Source: Pasteurella sp049941595 (GTDB lineage: Bacteria > Pseudomonadota > Gammaproteobacteria > Enterobacterales > Pasteurellaceae). From it: a stretch of 64,000 nt of DNA. The notes beneath the pieces are model-generated. The model was not told the origin of the DNA and did no database searches. It saw only the letters and a list, made by a program, of their open reading frames with translations. Positions 34,031 to 43,040 of this stretch are shown in pieces. The stretch's first letter is position 1. Every line of letters starts with the position of its first letter. The DNA is taken from positions 62,001-126,000 of the forward strand of contig JBNFNA010000001.1 in the NCBI GenBank assembly GCA_049941595.1, read 5' to 3'. Position numbers and translations under genes: made by a program.

Positions 34031-34104
34031 AACACAAGCGAAAAAAAGATCCCTATTTCACGAATTTCTGCTTATAATGCAACATTCTTTTAGTCACAAT
34101 TTTA

Positions 34105-35043
34105 ATGGATATTTTAGCCGTGCGATTAATTCGAGGCATTCACAATTTACCTCAAAATTTATCAGGTTGCGCACTGACGATTGGCAATTTTGATGGCGTT
34201 CATCTTGGTCATCAAGCCATTTTAAAGCACCTACGCCAAAAAGCTGATGAACTCAATTTGCCAGTGATGGTGATGCTGTTTGAACCTCAACCAAGAGAAT
34301 ATTTTACAGGTGAAAACGTCCCCGCTCGCTTAATGCGTTTACGAGATAAATTACACGCCCTTACCCAAGCAGGCGTGGATTATGTGTTGTGTATCCGTTT
34401 TAACCAATATTTTGCTGAATTAAGCGCAGAAAAATTCATTGAAGATTGGTTAGTTAATAAACTGAAAGTCCGTTTTTTAAGTATTGGTGATGATTTCCGT
34501 TTTGGCGCTAAACGCCAAGGCGATTTTTCATTATTACAACAAGCTGGCAAAAAATTGGGTTTCCAAGTGGAAGATAATCGCAGCTACTGCTTTGATAGCT
34601 TGCGTATTAGTAGCACCGCCATTCGTGAAGCACTTGCTAATGATGATTTAGCGTTAGCAGGCAAAATGCTCGGCAAACCTTACAGTATTTTAGGTCGTGT
34701 TGCGCACGGCAACAAACTTGGTCGCACCATTGGTTTTCCAACAGCTAACATTCCATTACACCGCCAAGTCAACCCAGTTAAAGGCGTGTATGTGATTAAA
34801 GTTAGGTTAAAAACGGGCGAGATTTTTAACGGGATTGCTAATATTGGGAATCGTCCAACTATCAATGGTGTGGTGCAATTACTTGAAGCGCATTTATTTG
34901 ATTTTCAGCGTGATATTTATGGACAATGCATTGAAATTGAGTTGTGCCATAAAGTCCGTAATGAACAAAAATTCCCGTCATTTGAAGATCTTAAACAACA
35001 AATCCTCAAAGATGTCGAGGTTGCTAAAGCCTTTTTTAAATAA
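34105..35043 (+). CDS. ribF: Bifunctional riboflavin kinase/FAD synthetase
   Basis: Makes FMN and then FAD. The 312 residues have an N-terminal adenylyltransferase domain with LTIGNFDGVHLGHQAIL (HxGH type) and the ISSTAIREAL motif, and a C-terminal flavokinase domain with GRTIGFPTANIPL and NIGNRPTINGVVQLLEAHLFDF. It follows murJ by 74 bases and precedes ileS, as in many gamma-proteobacteria. Confidence 0.95.
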   Translation: MDILAVRLIRGIHNLPQNLSGCALTIGNFDGVHLGHQAILKHLRQKADELNLPVMVMLFEPQPREYFTGENVPARLMRLRDKLHALTQAGVDYVLCIRFNQYFAELSAEKFIEDWLVNKLKVRFLSIGDDFRFGAKRQGDFSLLQQAGKKLGFQVEDNRSYCFDSLRISSTAIREALANDDLALAGKMLGKPYSILGRVAHGNKLGRTIGFPTANIPLHRQVNPVKGVYVIKVRLKTGEIFNGIANIGNRPTINGVVQLLEAHLFDFQRDIYGQCIEIELCHKVRNEQKFPSFEDLKQQILKDVEVAKAFFK

Positions 35044-35072
35044 AAGTATGGGGCGATTTCCTCATACTTTTA
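35043..35072 (+). terminator. Possible terminator after ribF
   Basis: AAAGTATG (35043-35050) pairs with CATACTTT (35063-35070), extended by G-C and G-T pairs; the following T-run is poor. It overlaps the ribF stop. ileS may therefore rely on its own promoter. Confidence 0.5.
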
Positions 35073-35200
35073 TGATAATAAAATTCACATCACGCCTTTC
35101 ACATTTTCCCCTCGAATGACTCCCGCTCTTAACCGAGTAATTTGCTAAGAAATACATCACCAAATTTTAAAAATTCTTCGAAAATTGACCGCGCTTTTCG

Positions 35201-35206
35201 TATAAT
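35201..35206 (+). promoter_or_regulatory. Likely -10 box for ileS
   Basis: A perfect TATAAT about 107 bases before the ileS ATG, without a good -35 hexamer at 16-18 bases. A one-mismatch uptake signal (ACCGCGCTT) overlaps the upstream side. Confidence 0.4.
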
Positions 35207-35312
35207 GTGTAAATTCTTTTCAATAAATTATGGCTTTTACTTTCAATCTATTTAAAAAAAGGCTATAACTAATCGATTTTATTTTTAATTTTGATTTACT
35301 GGAATAATAAAA

Positions 35313-38111
35313 ATGACCGTTGATTATAAAAATACGCTTAACTTGCCAGAAACTGGCTTTCCAATGCGTGGGGACTTAGCTAAACGCGAACCACAAATGT
35401 TAAAAAATTGGTATGAGAAAGATCTTTACCAAAAAATCCGTCAATCTTCGAAAGGTAAAAAATCCTTCATTCTTCACGACGGCCCTCCTTATGCGAACGG
35501 TACTATTCATATCGGTCACGCAGTAAATAAAATTCTGAAAGATATTATTGTAAAATCAAAGACTTCACTTGGTTATGACTCACCTTATATTCCAGGCTGG
35601 GACTGCCACGGCTTGCCAATTGAATTAAAAGTAGAAGGCATTGTCGGCAAACCTAACGAGAAAATTTCAGCGGCAGAATTCCGCGAAGAATGTCGTAAAT
35701 ACGCGGCTGAACAAGTAGAAGGTCAGAAAAAAGACTTTATCCGTTTAGGTGTGTTAGGTGACTGGGATAACCCTTACTTAACAATGAATTATGTGACTGA
35801 AGCTAATATCATTCGTGCGTTCGGTAAAGCTGTCGAAAACGGTCATTTATACAAAGGTTCAAAACCAGTTCACTGGTGTTTAGATTGTGCATCTTCACTT
35901 GCTGAAGCAGAAGTGGAATATGAAGATAAAGTATCTCCATCAATCTATGTACGTTTTAGTGCCGTGGATTCTGACGCAGTTTTAGCGAAATTCAACGCAG
36001 AGGGCAAAGGCACCGGCACAATTTCAGCAGTGATTTGGACTACCACACCTTGGACAATTCCATCTAACCGCGCAATTGCAATCCACGAAAATCTTGATTA
36101 TCAATTAGTACAATTCAATGATGAACGTGTGATCCTAGCGAAAGATCTTGTAGAAGAAGTAGCAAAAGCAGCTAGTGTAGAAAGCGTTGAAGTGCTTGGT
36201 GAAGCAAAAGGTCAAGACCTTGAATGGTTACGTTTCAATCACCCATTCTATGAATTCGACGTGCCATTTATTTTAGGTGATCACGTAACGACTGACGGCG
36301 GTACAGGTTTAGTACATACCGCACCAGACCACGGTCACGACGACTATGTAATCGCAATGAAAAACGGCATCGAAATGGCGGGCTTAATCGGTAACGACGG
36401 TAAATTTAAAGCAGACGTGCCATTCTTCGCAGGTAAAGCAGTATTTGAATCAAATGATCTTGTTGTAGCAAAATTACAAGAAGTGGGTGCAATGCTTAAA
36501 TTCAGCAAAATTAAACACAGCTACCCACACTGCTGGCGCCATAAAACGCCAATTATTTTCCGTGCGACACCACAATGGTTTATCGGTATGGAAAAACAAG
36601 ATTTACGTCAACAAGCATTAGGCGAAATCAAGAAAGTACGTTGGATTCCAGATTGGGGTCAAGCGCGTATCGAAAAAATGGTGGAAAACCGCCCAGACTG
36701 GTGTATCTCACGTCAACGCACTTGGGGTGTGCCTGTTGCATTATTTATCCACAAAGAAACTGAAGAATTACATCCACGCACAGTTGAGCTTGTAGAAGAA
36801 GTGGCAAAACGTGTAGAACAAAAAGGTATCCAAGCGTGGTGGGATTTAGATGTGTCTGAATTATTAGGTTCAGAAGCTGCTGATTATGTGAAAGTACCAG
36901 ATACATTAGACGTATGGTTTGACTCTGGATCAACTTACTACTCTGTGGTGAAAGAGCGTGCAGAGTTCAATGGCAACGAAGCGGATATGTACCTTGAAGG
37001 TTCTGACCAGCACCGTGGTTGGTTTATGTCATCATTAATGCTTTCAACAGCAACTGATAACAAAGCGCCTTACAAACAAGTATTAACGCACGGTTTCACC
37101 GTTGATGGTCAAGGCCGTAAGATGTCAAAATCTATCGGTAACATCGTGACACCACAAGAAGTGATGGACAAATTCGGTGGTGATATTTTACGTTTATGGG
37201 TTGCTTCAACTGACTACACTGGCGAAATCTCGGTATCAGATGAAATCTTAAAACGTGCAGCTGACTCTTATCGTCGTATCCGTAACACCGCTCGCTTCTT
37301 ATTAGCGAACTTAAATGGTTTCGATCCAAAACGTGATCTTGTGAAACCTGAAGAAATGATGGTATTAGACCGTTGGGCAGTAGATTGTGCATTACAAGCA
37401 CAAAATGAAATTAAAGACGCTTACGATAACTATCAATTCCACGCAGTGGTACAACGTTTGATGAAGTTCTGTTCTATCGAAATGGGCTCATTCTATTTAG
37501 ATATTATCAAAGACCGTCAATATACAACGAAAGCAGACAGTATCGCACGTCGTAGCTGCCAAACTGCGTTATGGCACATTGCTGAAGCATTAGTACGTTG
37601 GATTGCACCAGTATTATCATTCACAGCAGATGAAATCTGGCAATACATTCCAGGCGAGCGTGCAGAATTCGTCTTTACGGAAGAATTCTATGAAGGTTTA
37701 TTTGCATTAGATGCAAATGAGCAAATGAACGATGCTTATTGGCAACAAGTGATCACATTACGTAATGAAATTAACCGTGTGTTAGAACAAGCACGTAATG
37801 AAAAAACTATCGGTGCAGCACTTGAAGCTGAACTTACTATCTACGCAAATGACACTTATGCTGAGTTGTTAAACAAATTACAAAATGAATTACGTTTTGT
37901 ATTAATTACCTCAAAAGCAGAAGTGAAACCATTAGCAGAAGCGGATGTGGCAGAAGGTGAAGTGAAAGGTTTAGCGGTGAAAGCTATCCGTTCAACAAAC
38001 CATAAATGTCCACGCTGCTGGCACTATTCTGACAGTAAAGATGCAGAATCACTCTGCTCTCGCTGTGATGAAAACGTGAATGGTAATGGTGAAGTGAGAC
38101 ACTTTGCATAA
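35313..38111 (+). CDS. ileS: Isoleucyl-tRNA synthetase
   Basis: Charges tRNA-Ile. The 932 residues contain the class I HIGH motif in GPPYANGTIHIGHAVNK, the CP1 editing domain with TTTPWTIPSNRAIA and GTGLVHTAPDHGHDDY, the KMSKS motif in GQGRKMSKSIGN, the anticodon-binding helices, and a C-terminal zinc finger (CPRCWHY...CSRCDENV). All hallmarks of the bacterial enzyme are intact. No uptake signal is embedded in its 2.8 kb. lspA follows after two hairpins. Confidence 0.97.
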   Translation: MTVDYKNTLNLPETGFPMRGDLAKREPQMLKNWYEKDLYQKIRQSSKGKKSFILHDGPPYANGTIHIGHAVNKILKDIIVKSKTSLGYDSPYIPGWDCHGLPIELKVEGIVGKPNEKISAAEFREECRKYAAEQVEGQKKDFIRLGVLGDWDNPYLTMNYVTEANIIRAFGKAVENGHLYKGSKPVHWCLDCASSLAEAEVEYEDKVSPSIYVRFSAVDSDAVLAKFNAEGKGTGTISAVIWTTTPWTIPSNRAIAIHENLDYQLVQFNDERVILAKDLVEEVAKAASVESVEVLGEAKGQDLEWLRFNHPFYEFDVPFILGDHVTTDGGTGLVHTAPDHGHDDYVIAMKNGIEMAGLIGNDGKFKADVPFFAGKAVFESNDLVVAKLQEVGAMLKFSKIKHSYPHCWRHKTPIIFRATPQWFIGMEKQDLRQQALGEIKKVRWIPDWGQARIEKMVENRPDWCISRQRTWGVPVALFIHKETEELHPRTVELVEEVAKRVEQKGIQAWWDLDVSELLGSEAADYVKVPDTLDVWFDSGSTYYSVVKERAEFNGNEADMYLEGSDQHRGWFMSSLMLSTATDNKAPYKQVLTHGFTVDGQGRKMSKSIGNIVTPQEVMDKFGGDILRLWVASTDYTGEISVSDEILKRAADSYRRIRNTARFLLANLNGFDPKRDLVKPEEMMVLDRWAVDCALQAQNEIKDAYDNYQFHAVVQRLMKFCSIEMGSFYLDIIKDRQYTTKADSIARRSCQTALWHIAEALVRWIAPVLSFTADEIWQYIPGERAEFVFTEEFYEGLFALDANEQMNDAYWQQVITLRNEINRVLEQARNEKTIGAALEAELTIYANDTYAELLNKLQNELRFVLITSKAEVKPLAEADVAEGEVKGLAVKAIRSTNHKCPRCWHYSDSKDAESLCSRCDENVNGNGEVRHFA

Positions 38112-38117
38112 TGCGAT

Positions 38118-38143
38118 AAGGCAGACTTTGATGTCTGCCTTTT
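38118..38143 (+). terminator. Hairpin after ileS
   Basis: AAGGCAGAC (38118-38126) pairs with GTCTGCCTT (38133-38141), six-base loop, then TTGCC. It may partly end ileS transcription ahead of lspA. Confidence 0.6.
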
Positions 38144-38168
38144 GCCAAATAGGCACTGAATTTTATAA

Positions 38169-38190
38169 GGGCGAACAATTAAGTTCGCCC
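38169..38190. repeat. Palindromic hairpin before lspA
   Basis: GGGCGAAC (38169-38176) and GTTCGCCC (38183-38190) form an eight-pair stem with loop AATTAA and no T-run, 31 bases before lspA. It resembles short dispersed palindromes seen in bacterial intergenic DNA and could stabilise or attenuate the message. Confidence 0.5.
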
Positions 38191-38220
38191 CTAGCATTTT
38201 GACTATTTTTAAAGGTTCTT

Positions 38221-38727
38221 ATGACAAAATCAAAAAGCGGTCTTTCATTTCTTTGGCTAAGTGCGGTCACTTTTTTATTAGATTTAGGCTCCAAATATCT
38301 GGTGATTAAAAATTTTGATTTATACGAAAGTATCAATATTTTGCCAGTTTTCAACTTAACCTATGTCCGCAATTACGGGGCAGCCTTTAGTTTCCTTGCA
38401 GATCACGACGGTTGGCAAAAATACTTTTTTATTGTACTAGCGATCTCAATTTCGCTAATGTTGCTGTATTTTTTAGCGAAAAACAGTGCTACGCAAAAGC
38501 TACAAAATAGCGCATACGCCCTGATTATTGGTGGTGCACTCGGCAATATGGCGGATCGTAGCTACCACGGTTTTGTTGTAGATTTCTTTGATTTTTACTG
38601 GGATATTTATCATTATCCTGTATTTAACGTGGCGGATATTGCCATTTCTATCGGGGCTGGCTTGTTAATCTTGGATGCGTTTAAAAATCGTGAAAACACG
38701 AAAACCAACACGCCAGAAAACAAATAG
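38221..38727 (+). CDS. lspA: Lipoprotein signal peptidase (signal peptidase II)
   Basis: Inner-membrane aspartyl protease that cleaves lipoprotein signal peptides before the lipidated cysteine. The 168 residues have four helices and the family motifs NYGAAFSFLADHDGWQ, IIGGALGNMADRSYHGFVVDFFDFYW (first catalytic Asp) and FNVADIAISIG (second catalytic Asp). In this window it would process BamE, LptM and the partial lipoprotein. ispH starts 11 bases after it. An uptake signal is near 38260. Confidence 0.96.
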   Translation: MTKSKSGLSFLWLSAVTFLLDLGSKYLVIKNFDLYESINILPVFNLTYVRNYGAAFSFLADHDGWQKYFFIVLAISISLMLLYFLAKNSATQKLQNSAYALIIGGALGNMADRSYHGFVVDFFDFYWDIYHYPVFNVADIAISIGAGLLILDAFKNRENTKTNTPENK

Positions 38728-38738
38728 GAAAACAGAAG

Positions 38739-39683
38739 ATGAAAATTATTTTAGCTAACCCGCGCGGTTTCTGTGCTGGTGTTGATCGTGCGATTAGTAT
38801 TGTGGAATCTGCATTAGAAATTCACGGTTCACCGATTTACGTGCGCCACGAAGTGGTACACAACCGCTTTGTGGTAAATGGTTTGCGTGAGCGTGGCGCC
38901 ATTTTTGTGGAAGAACTCGATGAAGTGCCAAACGGTGCGATTGTGATTTTCTCTGCGCACGGTGTTTCACAAGCAGTTCGTCAGGAAGCTAAAAATCGTA
39001 ATCTGAAAGTGTTTGATGCGACTTGCCCATTAGTGACTAAAGTGCATATGCAAGTAGCTCGTGCGAGCCGTAAAGGGACAAAAGCCATTTTAATTGGTCA
39101 CGAAGGGCATCCTGAAGTAGAAGGCACAATGGGTCAATACGATAACCCAGAAGGTGGCATTTTCTTAGTGGAAAGCGTGGAAGACATCGCAAAATTAGGC
39201 TTGAAGAAAGAAGATGACCTTACGTTTATGACACAAACCACGTTATCGATTGATGATACTAGTGAAGTGATCGAGGCCTTAAAGCAAAAATATCCAGCAA
39301 TTCAAGGCCCACGAAAAAACGATATTTGTTACGCCACTACCAACCGTCAGCAGGCGGTGCGTGAATTAGCACAACAATCTGATTTAGTCATTGTTGTGGG
39401 TTCAAAAAACTCATCAAACTCAAACCGTTTGGCTGAACTTGCCTCTCGTATGGGTGTGATGTCTAAACTGATTGATGATGCAGATGATATTGATCCGCAA
39501 TGGTTGGAAAATGTGAACACGATTGGAATTACCGCTGGAGCCTCTGCGCCAGAAGTATTAGTGCAATCCGTAGTAACACGTCTGCAAGAATTAGGTGTAA
39601 CTAGCGTAGAAGAATTACAAGGCTGTGAAGAAAATACGGTCTTTGAAGTACCGCGAGAATTACGTATCACCGAAGTAAATTAA
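38739..39683 (+). CDS. ispH: 4-hydroxy-3-methylbut-2-enyl diphosphate reductase
   Basis: Last step of the MEP isoprenoid pathway, making IPP and DMAPP with a 4Fe-4S cluster. The 314 residues have the three cluster cysteines in GFCAGVDRA (C12), DATCPLVTK and NDICYATTNRQQAV, plus the conserved HEGHPEVEGTMGQ and AGASAPEVLV. It ends the murJ-ribF-ileS-lspA-ispH run and is followed by a strong terminator. Confidence 0.97.
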   Translation: MKIILANPRGFCAGVDRAISIVESALEIHGSPIYVRHEVVHNRFVVNGLRERGAIFVEELDEVPNGAIVIFSAHGVSQAVRQEAKNRNLKVFDATCPLVTKVHMQVARASRKGTKAILIGHEGHPEVEGTMGQYDNPEGGIFLVESVEDIAKLGLKKEDDLTFMTQTTLSIDDTSEVIEALKQKYPAIQGPRKNDICYATTNRQQAVRELAQQSDLVIVVGSKNSSNSNRLAELASRMGVMSKLIDDADDIDPQWLENVNTIGITAGASAPEVLVQSVVTRLQELGVTSVEELQGCEENTVFEVPRELRITEVN

Positions 39684-39701
39684 GCTCAAATCTCGACAAT
39701 A

Positions 39702-39735
39702 AAAAAGCAAGAAGTCCTTTCTTGCTTTTTGTTTT
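39702..39735 (+). terminator. Terminator after ispH
   Basis: AAAAAGCAAGAA (39702-39713) pairs with TTCTTGCTTTTT (39719-39730), five-base loop, followed by GTTTTTC. Confidence 0.9.
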
Positions 39736-39754
39736 TCTAATCCTCTTATTCTAT

Positions 39755-39776
39755 TTTTGCGATCAAGATCGTGAAA
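39755..39776 (+). promoter_or_regulatory. CRP-S (competence regulatory element) before comE1
   Basis: A 22-base site with core TTGCGA-N6-TCGTGA carries the C/G at the position that distinguishes Sxy-dependent CRP-S sites (TGCGA) from ordinary CRP sites (TGTGA). It lies about 100 bases before comE1 and abuts an uptake signal at 39775-39783. It predicts control by CRP plus Sxy, with induction on starvation. Confidence 0.75.
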
Positions 39777-39871
39777 GTGCGGTCTGTTTCTAGCAAGTTT
39801 TTTTAATTTCAGCGAAAGTAAATCACGTTGAATTTTCAACAAGATAACGTTCAAACTGAAAAGGAAAAACT

Positions 39872-40234
39872 ATGAAATTTAAACCGCTCTTAATTTCTCT
39901 TTTAGCTGGATTTTCTGTACTTTCAAGCGCTGGCGTATCGGCAAAAACAGCTGATATAAAAACAGAGGCGACAACCCAGCAAGTCGCTACACAAGCGCAA
40001 CAAACTACAACGCCAGTGCAACAGACCTTGGCACAAACAGATCAAGTGAATATCAACACCGCAACAGCAAGTGAATTACAAAAAGCCTTAATCGGCATTG
40101 GTGCCAAAAAAGCAGAAGCCATTGTACAATATCGTGAAGCACACGGACCTTTCACGGCCGCTGAACAACTAATGGAAGTACAAGGCATTGGCAGAGCAAC
40201 ATTAGAAAAAAACAAAGCGCGCATTGTACTTTAA
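39872..40234 (+). CDS. comE1: Competence protein ComE1/ComEA-like DNA-binding protein
   Basis: Exported helix-hairpin-helix protein that binds incoming DNA in the periplasm during natural transformation. The 120 residues have a signal peptide (MKFKPLLISLLAGFSVLSSAGVSA), a Thr/Gln-rich linker (about 25-55), and a C-terminal double HhH domain, VNINTATASELQKALIGIGAKKAEAIVQYR and FTAAEQLMEVQGIGRATLEKN. It is preceded by a CRP-S site, matching the Haemophilus competence regulon. Confidence 0.92.
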   Translation: MKFKPLLISLLAGFSVLSSAGVSAKTADIKTEATTQQVATQAQQTTTPVQQTLAQTDQVNINTATASELQKALIGIGAKKAEAIVQYREAHGPFTAAEQLMEVQGIGRATLEKNKARIVL

Positions 40235-40240
40235 TCTAAA

Positions 40241-40270
40241 AAAGCGGAATGATAATATTCCGCTTTCTAA
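40241..40270. terminator. Bidirectional terminator between comE1 and recQ
   Basis: AAAGCGGAAT (40241-40250) pairs with ATTCCGCTTT (40257-40266), six-base loop. The minus strand has a six-T run after the stem; the plus strand T-run is short. Confidence 0.75.
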
Positions 40271-40293
40271 AACTGACGCAAATAAAATAGCAC

Positions 40294-42189
40294 TTACTCT
40301 AAATTCAGCGGATTGCTATTTTTGGCTAAATTAGCTTTATGCTCACGAATTAATGTAATAAATGGTTGGGCAAAACGCTCAAGCTTGATACTCCCCACCC
40401 CATTGATTTGCAACATTTCAATATTGCTCGTAGGCTGATATTGTGCCATTTCTTGCAACGTTGCATCATTAAACACAATGTAAGAGGGAATATTCTCTTT
40501 ATCCGCAATTTGCTTACGCAAGAAACGCAAACGCGCGAATAAATCTTTGTCATAATTTTGCACCGCACTTTTTTGTGGTGCAGTAATGGCGTGTAAAGAA
40601 GAAAGCCTTGGCATTGCTAATGAAAGTGGCTTTTCACCTCGTAAAAAAGGTTTTGCACTTTCAGTGAGTTGCAATGTGGTATTGAAGTGATCAAACACTT
40701 GCTTAATTAAGCCTAAATGAATGAGCTGACGAATCACCGATTGCCAATGCTCTTTGCTTTTATCTTTTCCAATGCCATAAACGGTGAGTTCATCGTGTTG
40801 ATGATCTTTAATTTTTTGATTGCTCAAACCACGTAACACCGCCACGATGTAATGCATACCGAAACGTTGCCCTACACGATAAATCGTGGACATCACTTTT
40901 TGCGCATCAATCAAACCATCGTATTGTTTTGGTGGGTCAAGGCAAATATCGCAGTTTTGGCAAGGTTGCTGACGGTGTTCACCAAAATAATTAAGCAACA
41001 CTAAACGGCGACAGGTTTGACTTTCCGCAAATTCACCAATTGCCTGTAGTTTAAGTTCTTCGATTTGGCGTTGTGGCGTTTCAGGCTTTTCAAATAAAAT
41101 TTTATGTAGCCACGCATAATCTGCTGGCTCGTAGAAAAGTACGGCTTCTGCAGGTAAATCATCACGCCCAGCTCGCCCTGTTTCTTGGTAATAGGATTCA
41201 ATGCTACGAGGCAAATCAAAGTGCGCCACAAAGCGTACATTGGATTTATTGATCCCCATTCCAAATGCGATAGTTGCCACCACTACTTGCACATCATCAC
41301 GTTGGAAAGCACGTTGTACGTCTTCTCGTTGTGAGGCCTCCATTCCTGCGTGATAAGCTTGCGCTTTAAGGCCTTTATTACGCAAACTTTCCGCCACCCG
41401 TTCAACTTTGTTACGGCTATTGCAATACACAATGCCACTTTTGCCTTTTTGCCCTAGCACAAAACGGCAAAGTTGCTCCATTGGTTTGTATTTTTCAATT
41501 AAGGTATAACGGATATTAGGGCGGTCAAAACTACCAATATAAATGTGTGGCTGTTCCAGTTTGAGATGCACTAAAATATCTTGTCGAGTTGCGTGATCCG
41601 CTGTTGCGGTCAATGCCATAATCGGTGCATTAGGAAAGCAGCTTTTTAGCCCACCGAGTTGAGTATATTCAGGGCGAAAATCGTGTCCCCATTGAGAAAT
41701 ACAATGTGCCTCATCAATGGCAATAAAGCTGACTTGACAATGCGAAATTAAATGGAAAAAGCTGTTTGTCATCACTTTTTCTGGTGAAACATAAAGCAAT
41801 TTCAAGGTTCCTGACATCACTTTATTCTGCACGTTTTGCTGTTCTGCAAAAGTTTGGCTTGAGTTTAAATAATCTGCCTCGATACCATTCGCTAACAATT
41901 GATCCACTTGATCTTTCATTAACGAAATTAAAGGCGAAATCACTAAGGTTAAGCCGTCAAAGCACAATGCAGGGATTTGATAACACAAGGATTTCCCATT
42001 TCCCGTTGCCATAATCACAAGGCTATCTTTGCCCGCTAGCGCAGACTCAATAACTTCTTCTTGCCCTTTACGGAAACTTTGATAGCCGAAAACGGATTGC
42101 AACACATTAAGTGCGGTCTGTTTTAAGGAAATTTCCGAAAAATTGACCGCACTTTGATTCACATTCTGCTGCACAACATCAGAACACAT
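40294..42189 (-). CDS. recQ: ATP-dependent DNA helicase RecQ
   Basis: 3'-to-5' DNA helicase of recombination and repair. The 631 residues contain helicase motif I ATGNGKSLCYQIP, the DEAH box in AIDEAHCISQWGHDFRPEY, TATA in LTATADHATRQDI, QETGRAGRDDLPAEA, the RQC zinc cysteines in TCRRLVLLNYF and CQNCDICLDPP, a winged helix, and a C-terminal HRDC domain. The N-terminus has about 15 extra residues relative to E. coli, encoded partly by an inverted pair of uptake signals. The start overlaps the pldA stop by 11 bases. Confidence 0.95.
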   Translation of the reverse strand: MCSDVVQQNVNQSAVNFSEISLKQTALNVLQSVFGYQSFRKGQEEVIESALAGKDSLVIMATGNGKSLCYQIPALCFDGLTLVISPLISLMKDQVDQLLANGIEADYLNSSQTFAEQQNVQNKVMSGTLKLLYVSPEKVMTNSFFHLISHCQVSFIAIDEAHCISQWGHDFRPEYTQLGGLKSCFPNAPIMALTATADHATRQDILVHLKLEQPHIYIGSFDRPNIRYTLIEKYKPMEQLCRFVLGQKGKSGIVYCNSRNKVERVAESLRNKGLKAQAYHAGMEASQREDVQRAFQRDDVQVVVATIAFGMGINKSNVRFVAHFDLPRSIESYYQETGRAGRDDLPAEAVLFYEPADYAWLHKILFEKPETPQRQIEELKLQAIGEFAESQTCRRLVLLNYFGEHRQQPCQNCDICLDPPKQYDGLIDAQKVMSTIYRVGQRFGMHYIVAVLRGLSNQKIKDHQHDELTVYGIGKDKSKEHWQSVIRQLIHLGLIKQVFDHFNTTLQLTESAKPFLRGEKPLSLAMPRLSSLHAITAPQKSAVQNYDKDLFARLRFLRKQIADKENIPSYIVFNDATLQEMAQYQPTSNIEMLQINGVGSIKLERFAQPFITLIREHKANLAKNSNPLNLE

Positions 42190-43030
42190 TATTTAATGAG
42201 ATACCTAAGCCAATGCGCTGAATATTTTTTTGGTAATCCACCAAAGACTCACCATAACCATTGTAATATTGCGCATAAAAACCGATATGTTTGGTGATTG
42301 GATACGTGTAGCTCGCCTCTAATCCACCCTTTTGTGAGAATGGATTGTAATGCCCCGCCAATTTGAATTGATGCTCATCTAAGCGATAACCGATCGCTAA
42401 ATCAAAATGACCACGATAACGAGTTAAATCAGGGTTATCATTGTATTTTGATTTTTCAGGAATACGCCACCAAGGTTTTAGTTCGACAATCCAGTTTCCT
42501 TTGGTTGCAGAAGCTCGTACATACAGGCGATTCCAGCTACGAGAAAGCCCCTTTTCGTCGCTACGTCCATTTGATTGGTGATTAAAACCGGTTTCAAAAT
42601 CACGTAAAGTCCAGCCTAGTGGCAACGTTTGATCTGTTTTCCACGCTAAAAATAACTGAGGTTCATAGTTACTTTCGCGGAAAGGTGAGGAATGTTTTAC
42701 ATTACTGATTTGGAACCACGATTTTTGTGTATAAGATCCCGCTAAAACGGAATTTTCGCCAAAAATACCTCGCCAGAATGGTAATGCCACACTAATTTTA
42801 AATTTGATTTCATCCTTGCGAGTATCATATTGATCAAAAAAATTACCGCTCGAGAAAGTCCCCATTAAATAGTTCTGTTCATAAGCCATTAGTCCAATAA
42901 AATCGCCCGTATTTTTGGTTAATAAGACTTCTGTTTTTGATTTATAGGGAGTCGGTGAAATTTCCGCCGCACTTTGGTTCGCATAAAGTGCGGTCATTAT
43001 GAGAGTCAAAATGACACTTTTTTTGTACAT
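42179..43030 (-). CDS. pldA: Outer-membrane phospholipase A
   Basis: Beta-barrel lipase that removes phospholipids misplaced in the outer leaflet. The 283 residues include a signal peptide (MYKKSVILTLIMTALYANQSAA) and the catalytic signature NHQSNGRS with H151 and S153, plus the partner N167 in SRSWNRLY. The barrel ends in phenylalanine (GLGISLNNVF), the usual C-terminal signal for BamA. It lies between cyaY and recQ on one strand. An uptake signal occurs just after the signal-peptide codons. Confidence 0.94.
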   Translation of the reverse strand: MYKKSVILTLIMTALYANQSAAEISPTPYKSKTEVLLTKNTGDFIGLMAYEQNYLMGTFSSGNFFDQYDTRKDEIKFKISVALPFWRGIFGENSVLAGSYTQKSWFQISNVKHSSPFRESNYEPQLFLAWKTDQTLPLGWTLRDFETGFNHQSNGRSDEKGLSRSWNRLYVRASATKGNWIVELKPWWRIPEKSKYNDNPDLTRYRGHFDLAIGYRLDEHQFKLAGHYNPFSQKGGLEASYTYPITKHIGFYAQYYNGYGESLVDYQKNIQRIGLGISLNNVF

Positions 43031-43040
43031 AACGCAATCC

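Noticed and set aside
40294..42189. GGGKS to GNGKS change in RecQ motif I as an inactivating mutation
   Set aside because: The essential lysine and serine are intact and all other motifs are normal; this looks like lineage variation.
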